DNA of 7,211 nt. It comes from Alistipes sp. (GTDB lineage: Bacteria > Bacteroidota > Bacteroidia > Bacteroidales > Rikenellaceae). The stretch spans positions 1 through 7,211 of the forward strand of contig JAGBIR010000095.1 of the NCBI GenBank assembly GCA_017934845.1, given 5' to 3'. Below, piece after piece: positions 1-6,139 of this stretch. A program made the translations under genes and the position numbers. Each line of letters opens with the position of its first letter. Positions within the stretch are counted from its first letter, which is position 1. Under the pieces are notes generated by a model. That model saw only the letters and a program-made list of their open reading frames with translations. It did not search any database and was not told the origin of the DNA.

Positions 1-360
1 CTGTTCGATCATTTCGCGAGTGATATGTTCGGTGGGGTAGCGGCAATCGATGGGATGCTCCATATCGAAGCTTGGTGTTGTTGCGCCCAGCTCCAGCTCG
101 GCAACATACTCCTTCTCCTCGGCCTGCAGGGCGTTGACCATCTTTGTAGCCTTGCCTATGCATATAAGCAGCACGCCCGTAGCCAATGGGTCGAGCGTTC
201 CGGCGTGGCCAATCTTTATTTTGCGGTAGCCCAGCTTATGTTGCAGAGCATATTTTATTTTGCGTACGACATCCGTCGAGGTCCACTCCAGCGGCTTGTC
301 TATTACGGCAATATATCCTTCCGAGAAATCTATCCCGCGAAGTGATTCGTTTTGACTCAT
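1..360 (-). CDS. truB: tRNA pseudouridine(55) synthase TruB, N-terminal part (gene runs off the left edge)
   Basis: TruB isomerises uridine 55 to pseudouridine in the T-loop of tRNAs, in the cytoplasm. Only the first 120 codons are present; the rest lies beyond base 1. The translation begins MSQNESLRGIDFSEGYIAVI and carries the family's opening motif (DKPLEWTS at residues 21-28). The catalytic block GHAGTLDPLATG lies at residues 51-62, with Asp57 as the expected nucleophile, followed by GKATK at 69-73. Next comes the KEY motif (83-85) and LGATTPSFD (91-99), which matches the family pattern LGxxTxTxD. The start ATG lies only 10 bases after the uppP stop, so truB is probably the distal gene of the same minus-strand operon. 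No Shine-Dalgarno sequence precedes it, as is normal in Bacteroidetes. The identification is firm; nothing can be said about the C-terminal PUA-like region. Confidence 0.96.
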   Translation of the reverse strand, partial: MSQNESLRGIDFSEGYIAVIDKPLEWTSTDVVRKIKYALQHKLGYRKIKIGHAGTLDPLATGVLLICIGKATKMVNALQAEEKEYVAELELGATTPSFDMEHPIDCRYPTEHITREMIEQ

Positions 361-370
361 TATGTTTGGT

Positions 371-1165
371 TTAGATGAAATTACAAATTATTGACACCAC
401 GCCGGCGATAGCGCAATAGATGGCAAACCATATAAGTTTTCCGCGACGCACTATGCCGAGCATAAATTTGCAGGCGGCGCAGCCAACCGCAAAGGCGGCA
501 ACAAAACCAGCCAGAAGCGGAGCTATTCCGATGGATGAAAATACCACCTCGCCCTTTACGATATTAAGGAACATCTCGCCCAAGATAGGTGCCAAGACCA
601 TAAGGAAAGAGAATTGCGCTACGGCATTTTTATTGTTGCCGAGCAGGATTCCCGTAGCGATTGTCGAACCCGAACGCGAAAGGCCGGGCATAGCTGCGAT
701 GGCTTGCGCCAAACCGATGATGAATGAATCGCGATACGATATATTCTCTTTGGGGCGTACGCGCGCATAGTAGGCAAACGAGAGCAGCAGGGCCGTCAGC
801 AACAGCATAGCGCCTACAATCGTAAGGATGTAGGGCGAAGAGAGCATCGCATCGATATAATCTTTCAGCGTGAAACCGACAATGGCGATTGGAATCATCG
901 AGATGATGAGCTTTATGATGTAAGCCTGCTCGTCGTTGAACGTACGCGAAAAAATGCCCACGATAAGACGTTTGATTTCGGGCCAGAGGATGACAATCGT
1001 ACTCAATACCGTAGCGGCGTGCAGCGTGCAGTCGAAGAGCAGATTCTCCTCAATCTCGACACCCAACAGAGCCTTTGCCAACTGGAGGTGGCCGCTGCTC
1101 GATACGGGCAGAAACTCGGTAAGTCCTTGTACTATACCGAGGATAATAGCTTCAATTACAGACAT
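371..1165 (-). CDS. uppP: undecaprenyl-diphosphate phosphatase UppP (BacA family)
   Basis: This integral membrane enzyme removes one phosphate from undecaprenyl diphosphate, regenerating the carrier used for peptidoglycan and surface polysaccharide; overexpression in other bacteria gives bacitracin resistance. The 264-residue length is typical. Both signature regions are visible. The (E/Q)xxxE motif is Q13-E17, inside [15 protein letters not shown] (13-27). The second is PGLSRSGST (160-168), where Arg164 corresponds to the essential arginine of the PGxSRSxxT motif. Several hydrophobic segments follow, for example around 47-61, 84-101, 112-132, 182-202, 213-232 and 243-262. The start at 1165 places the first motif at the usual distance from the N terminus. 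The gene sits 20 bases after the DUF3098 gene and 10 before truB, so it is probably cotranscribed with both. Function is assigned with high confidence from the motifs. Confidence 0.97.
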   Translation of the reverse strand: MSVIEAIILGIVQGLTEFLPVSSSGHLQLAKALLGVEIEENLLFDCTLHAATVLSTIVILWPEIKRLIVGIFSRTFNDEQAYIIKLIISMIPIAIVGFTLKDYIDAMLSSPYILTIVGAMLLLTALLLSFAYYARVRPKENISYRDSFIIGLAQAIAAMPGLSRSGSTIATGILLGNNKNAVAQFSFLMVLAPILGEMFLNIVKGEVVFSSIGIAPLLAGFVAAFAVGCAACKFMLGIVRRGKLIWFAIYCAIAGVVSIICNFI

Positions 1166-1185
1166 TTTCGAGGGTTGTGGTTATG

Positions 1186-1458
1186 CTAAAAACGCTTCAT
1201 CAAAGCGTAAATCTCGAAGGCAAAGCCTCCGACAATAAGAATAGGCGCGAGGGTGATTCGTCGCCACGAGAACATCTCGTAGTTAAAGACCTCGGGGTTG
1301 TCGCTGCCGCCGCCACACATCAGCACCATACCGAGGATGATGACAACGAGTCCTGCAGCCAGCAGGATATAGTTTTTTATCGTGAGCGGCATCTCCGCAT
1401 CGTGCTTGTCCTGTGCGGCCGCGAAGCGTGCGCGCAATGTCTCGAAAAGTTTTTTCAT
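1186..1458 (-). CDS. small two-helix membrane protein, DUF3098 family
   Basis: The product has 90 residues and no assigned biochemical function. It has a charged cytoplasmic-type N-terminal stretch (1-28, rich in K, R, D and E), then two hydrophobic helices at about 29-48 and 69-86. The loop between them contains GGGSDNPEVF (49-58) and FSWRRITLAP (63-72). This layout, with a GGGSD-type turn after helix 1 and an RRITLAP entry into helix 2, is what I recall for DUF3098, a family found mainly in Bacteroidetes. The gene starts 10 bases after the ftsX stop and ends 20 bases before uppP. In this phylum it is commonly found in that slot, so a role in division or envelope assembly is a reasonable inference. 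The sequence itself shows no catalytic motif. Family assignment is from memory of the pattern and was not searched. Confidence 0.87.
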   Translation of the reverse strand: MKKLFETLRARFAAAQDKHDAEMPLTIKNYILLAAGLVVIILGMVLMCGGGSDNPEVFNYEMFSWRRITLAPILIVGGFAFEIYALMKRF

Positions 1459-1468
1459 AGTGTTTTGA

Positions 1469-2344
1469 CTAATACAAATATATCTTGTTTGTCTTCATGT
1501 TTACGAACTTATTGACTGCAAAGGTCGTAAAGAGAAGCGAAATAACCAAACCAATGCCAATCATCGAGCCTGCAATGATGGCTATTTTGCGTAGCTCTGC
1601 CATCGATGCTATCTCGGGCATTGCGCCATTAAGGGCGTAGAGCGCACCGAAGAAGAGCAGGCAGGCGATAATGCCGGCCCAAAGGCCTTGCTTTGCCGCC
1701 GTAGCCAGAAGTGGTCGCATAATATACCATTTGGTAGCACCCACCAGCTTAAACGTGTTAATCAGGTAGCGACGCGAGTAGATTGCCAGACGAATGGTGT
1801 TGTAGAGCAGAATAAGCGAAATGATGAGCAACGCTCCGCCAAAGGCTATAAGCACGATGCTTATCTGTGTGATGGTGGTGTGCAGTCGCTCGATAGTGGC
1901 GGCAGGGTAGGCCACATATACAACGCCTTCGATAGCCGAAAAGGCATCGACCAGGGCATCCATCTTTGCTCTGTCGGCCGATTTTACGGCAACCTCAAAG
2001 CTGTTGCGCAACGGGTTTTCTGCCAAAATCTCCTCAATCTCGGCGGCGAACATTCGACGAAACTCCTCGTCGTTGAGTTTTTCGTCGCGGTCGAGATATG
2101 TAACCTTCGAAACGCCATCCATAGCCTTCAGTCGGGCCTCGAGAGCATCCTTCTGCTCCTGCTCGAGCGAGTTATCCAACTCGACCGAAAGGGTTATGTT
2201 CTCGCGCAGGGTGTGGGCCGTGCCGAGAGCCGAGGCCAACAGATAGCCTACCGATCCCAACAGGAAGAGCACCAGCGAGATGCTTACGGTAGAAATGAAG
2301 TATGAGCGGCGTACTTTACGCTTTATTCTTTTGTCGTCTTTCAT
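1469..2344 (-). CDS. ftsX: cell division protein FtsX (ABC-type permease subunit)
   Basis: FtsX is the membrane half of the FtsEX complex, which at the division site couples ATP hydrolysis by FtsE to activation of periplasmic peptidoglycan hydrolases. The 291-residue product has the expected four-helix topology. A basic N terminus precedes TM1 (about 15-37). A large periplasmic domain follows (about 40-158), including ENPLRNSFEV (109-118), close to the conserved NPLP region. TM2 is about 160-182, and the cytoplasmic coupling stretch with KLVGATKWYIMRPLL is at 199-213. TM3 is about 219-239 and TM4 about 252-276. The start ATG lies inside the end of the upstream YfhO-family gene (29-base overlap, different frame), and the DUF3098 gene follows after 10 bases. 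No ftsE is present in the window; in Bacteroidetes it is usually located elsewhere. One oddity is Arg in place of the second proline of the usual NPLP. Confidence 0.95.
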   Translation of the reverse strand: MKDDKRIKRKVRRSYFISTVSISLVLFLLGSVGYLLASALGTAHTLRENITLSVELDNSLEQEQKDALEARLKAMDGVSKVTYLDRDEKLNDEEFRRMFAAEIEEILAENPLRNSFEVAVKSADRAKMDALVDAFSAIEGVVYVAYPAATIERLHTTITQISIVLIAFGGALLIISLILLYNTIRLAIYSRRYLINTFKLVGATKWYIMRPLLATAAKQGLWAGIIACLLFFGALYALNGAMPEIASMAELRKIAIIAGSMIGIGLVISLLFTTFAVNKFVNMKTNKIYLY

Positions 2345-4793
2345 TGCGGATGTAGTAAATCAGGGTTAGAATTATGGCGGCGAGAATCGCTACCGAGAAC
2401 GCCAGTGTGATACCCTCGACCAAGGCCCAATTAGGCGCACGGAAACGCCACTCCACAACATGCTCGCCGGCGGGAAGTGGCAGCGCGCGCAGGATGTAGT
2501 CGGCTCGCATTGGCTCAACCTCCTCGCCATCGACGTAGGCCTTCCATCCCTTTGCGGTGTAGATTTCCGAAAATACGGCAAAGGCATCGCCCTCGGCACT
2601 ATACTCATAGCGCAGGTAGTTGGGACGATACTCCGTAAGTTCAATCTCGCCATCGGCAAAGTGGTAGTTCTGGAGTGTCGTGTTGCTTATTACCGCCTCC
2701 TGCTTGGTGTCGATCTGTCCCAAAAGGTCGATCTCCTCGTGTGCCGTAGCTACGGGGTGCACATACTTTACAAACCACGCCGCTCCGTTAGCCGTCGGGC
2801 GCGTAACGACACCCTCGGCCGAAGGCGAAGTGATAACGTAACGGCAGTTGAGCATATCGAGAATGCCCTCGTCGAGGTTATTTAGATAGCGGTCGATAAT
2901 ATCTTGGTAACGCGAAAGTTTTGCGCCATGATAACCACCTATCGAGCGGTGGAAATATGATGTTGTAGCATCGTTGAATGGCGATACGGTAAGATTCAGC
3001 ACTCGGTAGTCGGGATCCTTGTCCTGCATGATGAGTCGGTCGGCATCGGTGGGGCGAACCTGTGCCGAGAACTTCTCGACAAAGCTCTCGTAGTTGAGGT
3101 AGCGCATATCGACGTCGATAAGGTCGGCTGCCACAATCACACCCAGCACAACGCACAACACCGAGAGGCGTGTGATGACCTTGCGACGCGAGTAGAGCCA
3201 TACCGAGCCTGCGGCAAGCAGGACAAACAGCAGCGAACGCCAAGCATCCTTGCGCATCACGTCGGCACGCTCGTCGGCCATTGCCGAGGCGGTCTCCCAC
3301 GCTATCTGCTCGTGCAGACCCTGACGGATATATTCATCGCCACCCTGCTGCTTGAGCATCTGCAAAAACTCTCCCTCAAGCATCTCGCCGCTCTGCTGCA
3401 TTCCGAAGTCGCCCAACGAGCGACCGCCGATAATCATCAGCATCAACGCTCCGCAGCTTATTCCCGTAGCCCACGCGAGTGCCTTGCGAAGCTCCGCAGA
3501 GTCCTTCTTCTCGCTCACTACGCGCGCTATGGCCATTGCTGCCATGAGCGGCACGGTCCATTGGATTACGACCTGCGCCATCGAGAGCGTGCGGAACTTA
3601 TTGTAGCCGGGGAGAATCTTAAACAGCAGTTCGGTAAACCACATAAGGTTGTTACCCCACGACATAAGAAGCGTAATTAGGGTAGCCGCCACCACCCACC
3701 ACTTATGGCGTGATGGCAGAAGCCACAATCCCAGCAAGGCGAGGAAAATTGCTGCCGCACCGAGGTAGGTCGGGCCTGCCGTATAGGGCTGGTCGCCACG
3801 ATAGAGCGGAAGGTATTGCGCCATCTGCTCCAAACCATATTGACCGAGAGTCTCGGCAACTTTGCCATCTTTCGAGAAGGTGTCGGTCGATGCTCCGCCC
3901 ATAAAGTTGGGAACGAAGAGGTTGAAGCTCTCGCTACGGCCGTAGCTCCACGCTGTGGCGTACTCCAGATCCAGACCATCGTTGCCGCTTGTAGCATCTG
4001 CGGCTACCAGCTCCGAGCCGCCACGTGTGGTCTCCTTCTGATGCTGCATCGTGTACCATAGTGGCGATAGATTCGATCCCAGAGCAACCACACCTGCCGC
4101 CACGAGCAGAGCCGTACGCTTAAGGTATGATTTTATCTGCTTCTCGCGCCACGAATAGATGCCCTCGCTAATCCACAAGGCAGCCATTGCGATGGCGAAA
4201 TAGTAGGTTATCTGCGGATGGTTGGCTCCAATCTCGAGCGAGGTAAATAGAGCCGTAATAGCTGCTCCTACCCACATATTTCGTCGCAGGGTGTAATAGA
4301 CGCCTGCCATCATAAGCGGTGCATAGACCAACGCCCACATCTTTGTGATGTGGCCTGCTCCGATAATAAGCAGAAAGTAGGTCGATAGGCCATAAGCCAG
4401 CGCGGCTACCAATCCAATCCATGGACTGAGACCGAAGATAAGCATTGCAACCCACATAGCCGTCATCGAGAAGAATAGGAACGAGGCGGGCATATCCATA
4501 ATGTTGGTCAGCTTACCCAGCGTGCCCTTAACGGCCTGTGCTGGATATTTGATGTTAATCAGATATGCCGGCATACCGCCAAACATACGGCCCGTCCATT
4601 GGGCATCTTCGCCTGTGGCTTCGCGGTTCTCCATAATATCTTTGCACATTCCTTCGTACTGCTGTACGTCGTGCTGAACGAGGACTTTGCCTGTGAATTG
4701 TGGTGCAAAGTAGAGTGCTGCGATTATGAAAAACAGCGCGATAAAGCCTATTGCGACGACTGCGGTGGGAACTTTTTTATTGTTAAAAATCAT
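2316..4793 (-). CDS. YfhO-family polytopic membrane protein (GT-C-like)
   Basis: This large integral membrane protein has 825 residues from the start chosen here. TM1 is at about 9-30, followed by a loop with HDVQQYEG (41-48) and WTGRMFGGMPAY (66-77). Many hydrophobic segments follow up to about residue 455, then more at about 518-534 and 540-558. A long soluble, probably periplasmic, domain spans about 565-790 and contains DATTSYFHRSIGGYHGAKL (608-626), AWFVKYVHP (672-680), FSEIYTAKGWKAYVDG (741-756) and RADYILRALPLPAGEH (763-778). A last TM at 792-815 precedes a basic tail. This matches the YfhO family. The Gram-positive members (Bacillus, Listeria) take part in glycosylating teichoic acids; the Bacteroidetes role is unknown. 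An in-frame ATG at 4832 would add 13 residues, and another is at 4802. I chose 4793 because the family N terminus lies just before TM1 and a promoter element sits at 4815-4822. The 3' end overlaps ftsX. Confidence 0.9.
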   Translation of the reverse strand: MIFNNKKVPTAVVAIGFIALFFIIAALYFAPQFTGKVLVQHDVQQYEGMCKDIMENREATGEDAQWTGRMFGGMPAYLINIKYPAQAVKGTLGKLTNIMDMPASFLFFSMTAMWVAMLIFGLSPWIGLVAALAYGLSTYFLLIIGAGHITKMWALVYAPLMMAGVYYTLRRNMWVGAAITALFTSLEIGANHPQITYYFAIAMAALWISEGIYSWREKQIKSYLKRTALLVAAGVVALGSNLSPLWYTMQHQKETTRGGSELVAADATSGNDGLDLEYATAWSYGRSESFNLFVPNFMGGASTDTFSKDGKVAETLGQYGLEQMAQYLPLYRGDQPYTAGPTYLGAAAIFLALLGLWLLPSRHKWWVVAATLITLLMSWGNNLMWFTELLFKILPGYNKFRTLSMAQVVIQWTVPLMAAMAIARVVSEKKDSAELRKALAWATGISCGALMLMIIGGRSLGDFGMQQSGEMLEGEFLQMLKQQGGDEYIRQGLHEQIAWETASAMADERADVMRKDAWRSLLFVLLAAGSVWLYSRRKVITRLSVLCVVLGVIVAADLIDVDMRYLNYESFVEKFSAQVRPTDADRLIMQDKDPDYRVLNLTVSPFNDATTSYFHRSIGGYHGAKLSRYQDIIDRYLNNLDEGILDMLNCRYVITSPSAEGVVTRPTANGAAWFVKYVHPVATAHEEIDLLGQIDTKQEAVISNTTLQNYHFADGEIELTEYRPNYLRYEYSAEGDAFAVFSEIYTAKGWKAYVDGEEVEPMRADYILRALPLPAGEHVVEWRFRAPNWALVEGITLAFSVAILAAIILTLIYYIRNERRQKNKA

Positions 4794-4814
4794 TTTATAC
4801 ATTATTAAGTGCGT

Positions 4815-4822
4815 CAAAGTTA
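4815..4822 (-). promoter_or_regulatory. candidate Bacteroidetes -7 element, proximal promoter of the yfhO-ftsX-uppP-truB unit
   Basis: Read on the minus strand this is TAACTTTG, a perfect match to the Bacteroidetes -7 consensus TAnnTTTG. Transcription would start a few bases downstream, near 4808-4810. That leaves about 16 bases before the ATG at 4793 and is too late for the ATG at 4832. I see no good TTTG -33 element at the expected distance (around 4842-4847), so this promoter would be weak or dependent on a regulator. Confidence 0.45.
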
Positions 4823-4845
4823 CGAAAAACATTCTTTTTTCGACG

Positions 4846-4865
4846 AGTAATTGCGAAAAATTACT
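4846..4865. promoter_or_regulatory. perfect 7-base inverted repeat between the divergent promoters, candidate operator
   Basis: The sequence AGTAATT-N6-AATTACT is a perfect dyad with a six-base centre (GCGAAA). Its last base is the first T of the plus-strand TATATTTG element, so it fills most of the -33 to -7 spacer of the polyprenyl synthase promoter. It also lies just upstream of the proximal minus-strand promoter element. This position suits a repressor or dual regulator of both directions. The arms are AT-rich and short, so chance cannot be excluded. It is not followed by a T-run and does not look like a terminator. Confidence 0.4.
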
Positions 4866-4872
4866 ATATTTG
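4865..4872 (+). promoter_or_regulatory. candidate Bacteroidetes -7 element of the polyprenyl synthase gene
   Basis: TATATTTG followed by C is a full match to TAnnTTTG(C). It lies 30 bases before the start ATG at 4903, giving a leader of about 20-25 bases. The upstream T-run ending in TTTC at 4838-4841 is the nearest -33 candidate; it is a mismatch to TTTG and spaced somewhat too far (23 bases). Confidence 0.55.
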
Positions 4873-4902
4873 CAAAGTTAAAGTCATTGTAAGCAGAGCA
4901 AA
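4873..4902 (-). promoter_or_regulatory. candidate distal minus-strand promoter (TTTG-N18-TAACTTTG)
   Basis: On the minus strand, TTTG at 4902-4899 is followed after 18 bases by TAACTTTG at 4880-4873. This gives both halves of the Bacteroidetes promoter (-33 TTTG, -7 TAnnTTTG) at slightly short spacing. Transcription would begin near 4866 and run leftward into the YfhO gene with a leader of about 70 bases; it could use any of its three candidate ATGs. The -7 element abuts the plus-strand one in a tail-to-tail arrangement through the palindrome TTTGCAAA (4869-4876), so the two promoters should exclude each other. Confidence 0.35.
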
Positions 4903-5913
4903 ATGATCAGTATAGACGCCATTCGTACTCCAATTCTTGCGGATCTCGCCGCCTTTGATGAGTTCCTTAAAGGGCAACTCACTTCGGAGGGTAAGCTGAT
5001 GTCGGAGATGCTCTCACACGTCCTCTCTTCGCGAGGTAAGGGCGTGCGTCCTATTATCGTTATGCTCACTTCGGCTCTCACCTCGGCTGCCAATAGCCGC
5101 GAGTGGGTGGAGGGTGAGCGAAACTGCACCAAACGTACATATCTGGCCGCAATGCTGGTCGAGATGCTCCATACGGCGTCGCTCATTCACGATGATGTGA
5201 TCGACGGTGCCGATACGCGTCGTGGCCGTCCCTCGGCAAACTCCTTGTGGCAGTCGCGTAATGCCGTTGTGCTGGGCGACTACATTCTGGCAAAGACCAT
5301 GAGTGCCGGAATGCAGAGCGCGCAATATGACTTGGTATCTCACATCATAGGCTCGGTGGCTACGTTGTGCGAGGGTGAGATCCTGCAGAGCCAGCATACT
5401 CAGGAGCGCAGCACCACGCGCAGCTCATACCTCGAAATCATATACAAAAAGACGGCCAGCCTTATCAGCGTGAGTGCTTCGGCAGGTGCTGTGTCGGTGG
5501 GTGCCGAGCGAAAGGATGTCGAGCAGATGCGTCGTTTTGGCGAGGCGTTGGGTATGGCGTTCCAGATTAAAGACGATATTTTGGATTATAGCCGCGAGGC
5601 GCAGACGGGAAAGCCTGCGAACAACGATTTGCGCGAGGGAAAGATTACTCTGCCGCTTATCGAGGTGCTGGAGCAGTGCTCGCCGGCCGAGCGTTTGCAG
5701 CTATTGGATAAGCTATCGCAGTGTGCAACCGATCCTGCGGCAGTTGACTTCTTGCAGGGCGTAGTGGAGGCTACGGGCGGCTTGGCAATGGCTGCGCGTA
5801 CGATGCAGACCTACATAAACCGAGCAACGTCGATTCTCGCCGCGTATGACGAGTCGCCATATCGTACGGCATTGATTAACCTATGTGCCTATGTGGCCGA
5901 AAGAGACCGATAA
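4903..5913 (+). CDS. long-chain trans-polyprenyl diphosphate synthase (polyprenyl synthetase family, IspB-like)
   Basis: This soluble prenyltransferase extends an allylic diphosphate with isopentenyl diphosphate units in trans; in Bacteroidetes the product most likely becomes the menaquinone side chain. The protein has 336 residues. Visible motifs are GKGVRP (45-50, the IPP-binding GGKRxRP region with Lys46 and Arg49 kept) and His90. The first aspartate-rich motif DDVID is at 97-101, followed by RRG (106-108). Then come KT (183-184), Gln221, the second aspartate-rich motif DDILD (224-228), and DLREGKITLP (242-251). Residues five and four before the first DDxxD are Ala92 and Ser93. Small residues there leave the product tunnel open, as in octaprenyl synthases, rather than the aromatic residues of FPP or GGPP synthases. 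Exact chain length cannot be read, so I give no symbol (ispB is a common label). The gene stands alone, divergent from the yfhO unit, with its own promoter element. Confidence 0.93.
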   Translation: MISIDAIRTPILADLAAFDEFLKGQLTSEGKLMSEMLSHVLSSRGKGVRPIIVMLTSALTSAANSREWVEGERNCTKRTYLAAMLVEMLHTASLIHDDVIDGADTRRGRPSANSLWQSRNAVVLGDYILAKTMSAGMQSAQYDLVSHIIGSVATLCEGEILQSQHTQERSTTRSSYLEIIYKKTASLISVSASAGAVSVGAERKDVEQMRRFGEALGMAFQIKDDILDYSREAQTGKPANNDLREGKITLPLIEVLEQCSPAERLQLLDKLSQCATDPAAVDFLQGVVEATGGLAMAARTMQTYINRATSILAAYDESPYRTALINLCAYVAERDR

Positions 5914-5946
5914 AATTCAAAATTAAGAATTCAAAATTCAAAATTA
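5914..5946. repeat. AATTCAAAATTA short AT-rich direct repeat
   Basis: The 12-mer AATTCAAAATTA occurs at 5914-5925 and again at 5935-5946, 21 bases apart. A partial copy sits between them (AATTCAAAATT from 5928), and a GAATTC palindrome lies at 5927-5932. The cluster starts right after the stop codon of the polyprenyl synthase gene. Tracts of this AATTCAAAATT kind occur in intergenic DNA of various bacteria; no function is known to me. Confidence 0.6.
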
Positions 5947-5993
5947 GGGGCCTGAAATCGGGCTGAGAATGAAGGGGCTGGGGATTAAATAGT

Positions 5994-6042
5994 CTGACGC
6001 AGGGTGAAATAGAGGCGAAATGGCCTGACGCAGGGTGAAATA
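5994..6042. repeat. 18-base direct repeat, two copies with a 31-base period
   Basis: CTGACGCAGGGTGAAATA is found identically at 5994-6011 and 6025-6042, separated by 13 bases (GAGGCGAAATGGC). The base before each copy differs (T, then C), and the sequences diverge again after each copy. It looks like a short tandem duplication of a 31-base unit, or the remains of a small intergenic repeat element. Confidence 0.7.
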
Positions 6043-6139
6043 TTGAGAGGACGAATAATTTAGAGAGGATAGAGCAAATTGAAAAATAGAAAACAATAAA
6101 CACACAAATAAAAACTTAATTTTTAACTAATCTAATTTT

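Larger units (their letters stand above)
5914..6139. other. intergenic region between polyprenyl synthase and MFS transporter
   Basis: These 226 bases contain no convincing gene on either strand. From left to right they hold AT-rich repeats (5914-5946), a purine-rich G/A stretch with a short direct repeat (5994-6042), and an A/T-rich leader before the MFS start. I find no perfect TAnnTTTG element on the plus strand; the nearest is TAATTTAG at 6056-6063, with one mismatch. The stretch just before the ATG (about 6107-6139) is almost pure A and T, typical of efficient translation initiation in Bacteroidetes, where A-rich leaders replace Shine-Dalgarno sequences. No hairpin followed by a T-run was found, so termination after the synthase gene is unexplained. 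Confidence 0.6.

Noticed and set aside
25..345. 106-codon plus-strand open frame at the left edge
   Set aside because: It is antisense to truB, whose catalytic motif is clear on the other strand.
1688..2305. 205-codon open frame on the plus strand, antisense to ftsX
   Set aside because: It is entirely opposite the well-supported ftsX gene, its translation has no recognisable family pattern, and it is explained by the codon bias of the gene beneath it.
2878..3300. 140-codon open frame on the minus strand inside the YfhO-family gene, in another frame
   Set aside because: The sequence is rich in R, C and P with low-complexity composition typical of a shadow frame, and it lies wholly within a conserved gene.
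4794..4832. Start of the YfhO-family gene at the more upstream ATG (4832)
   Set aside because: It adds 13 residues not expected in the family and lies upstream of the proximal promoter element; it remains possible only if the distal promoter is used.
5950..5963. Possible terminator hairpin GCCTG-AAAT-CGGGC after the polyprenyl synthase gene
   Set aside because: The stem is only five pairs including a G-U pair and no T-run follows, so it does not qualify as an intrinsic terminator.
6056..6063. TAATTTAG as a -7 element for the MFS gene
   Set aside because: It has one mismatch to TAnnTTTG at a conserved base and no TTTG at the -33 position, so it is too weak to call.
5876..6103. 75-codon minus-strand open frame over the intergenic gap
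   Set aside because: Its LILNF-type repeats are simply the translation of the AATTCAAAATT repeats, and it overlaps the end of the synthase gene antisense.
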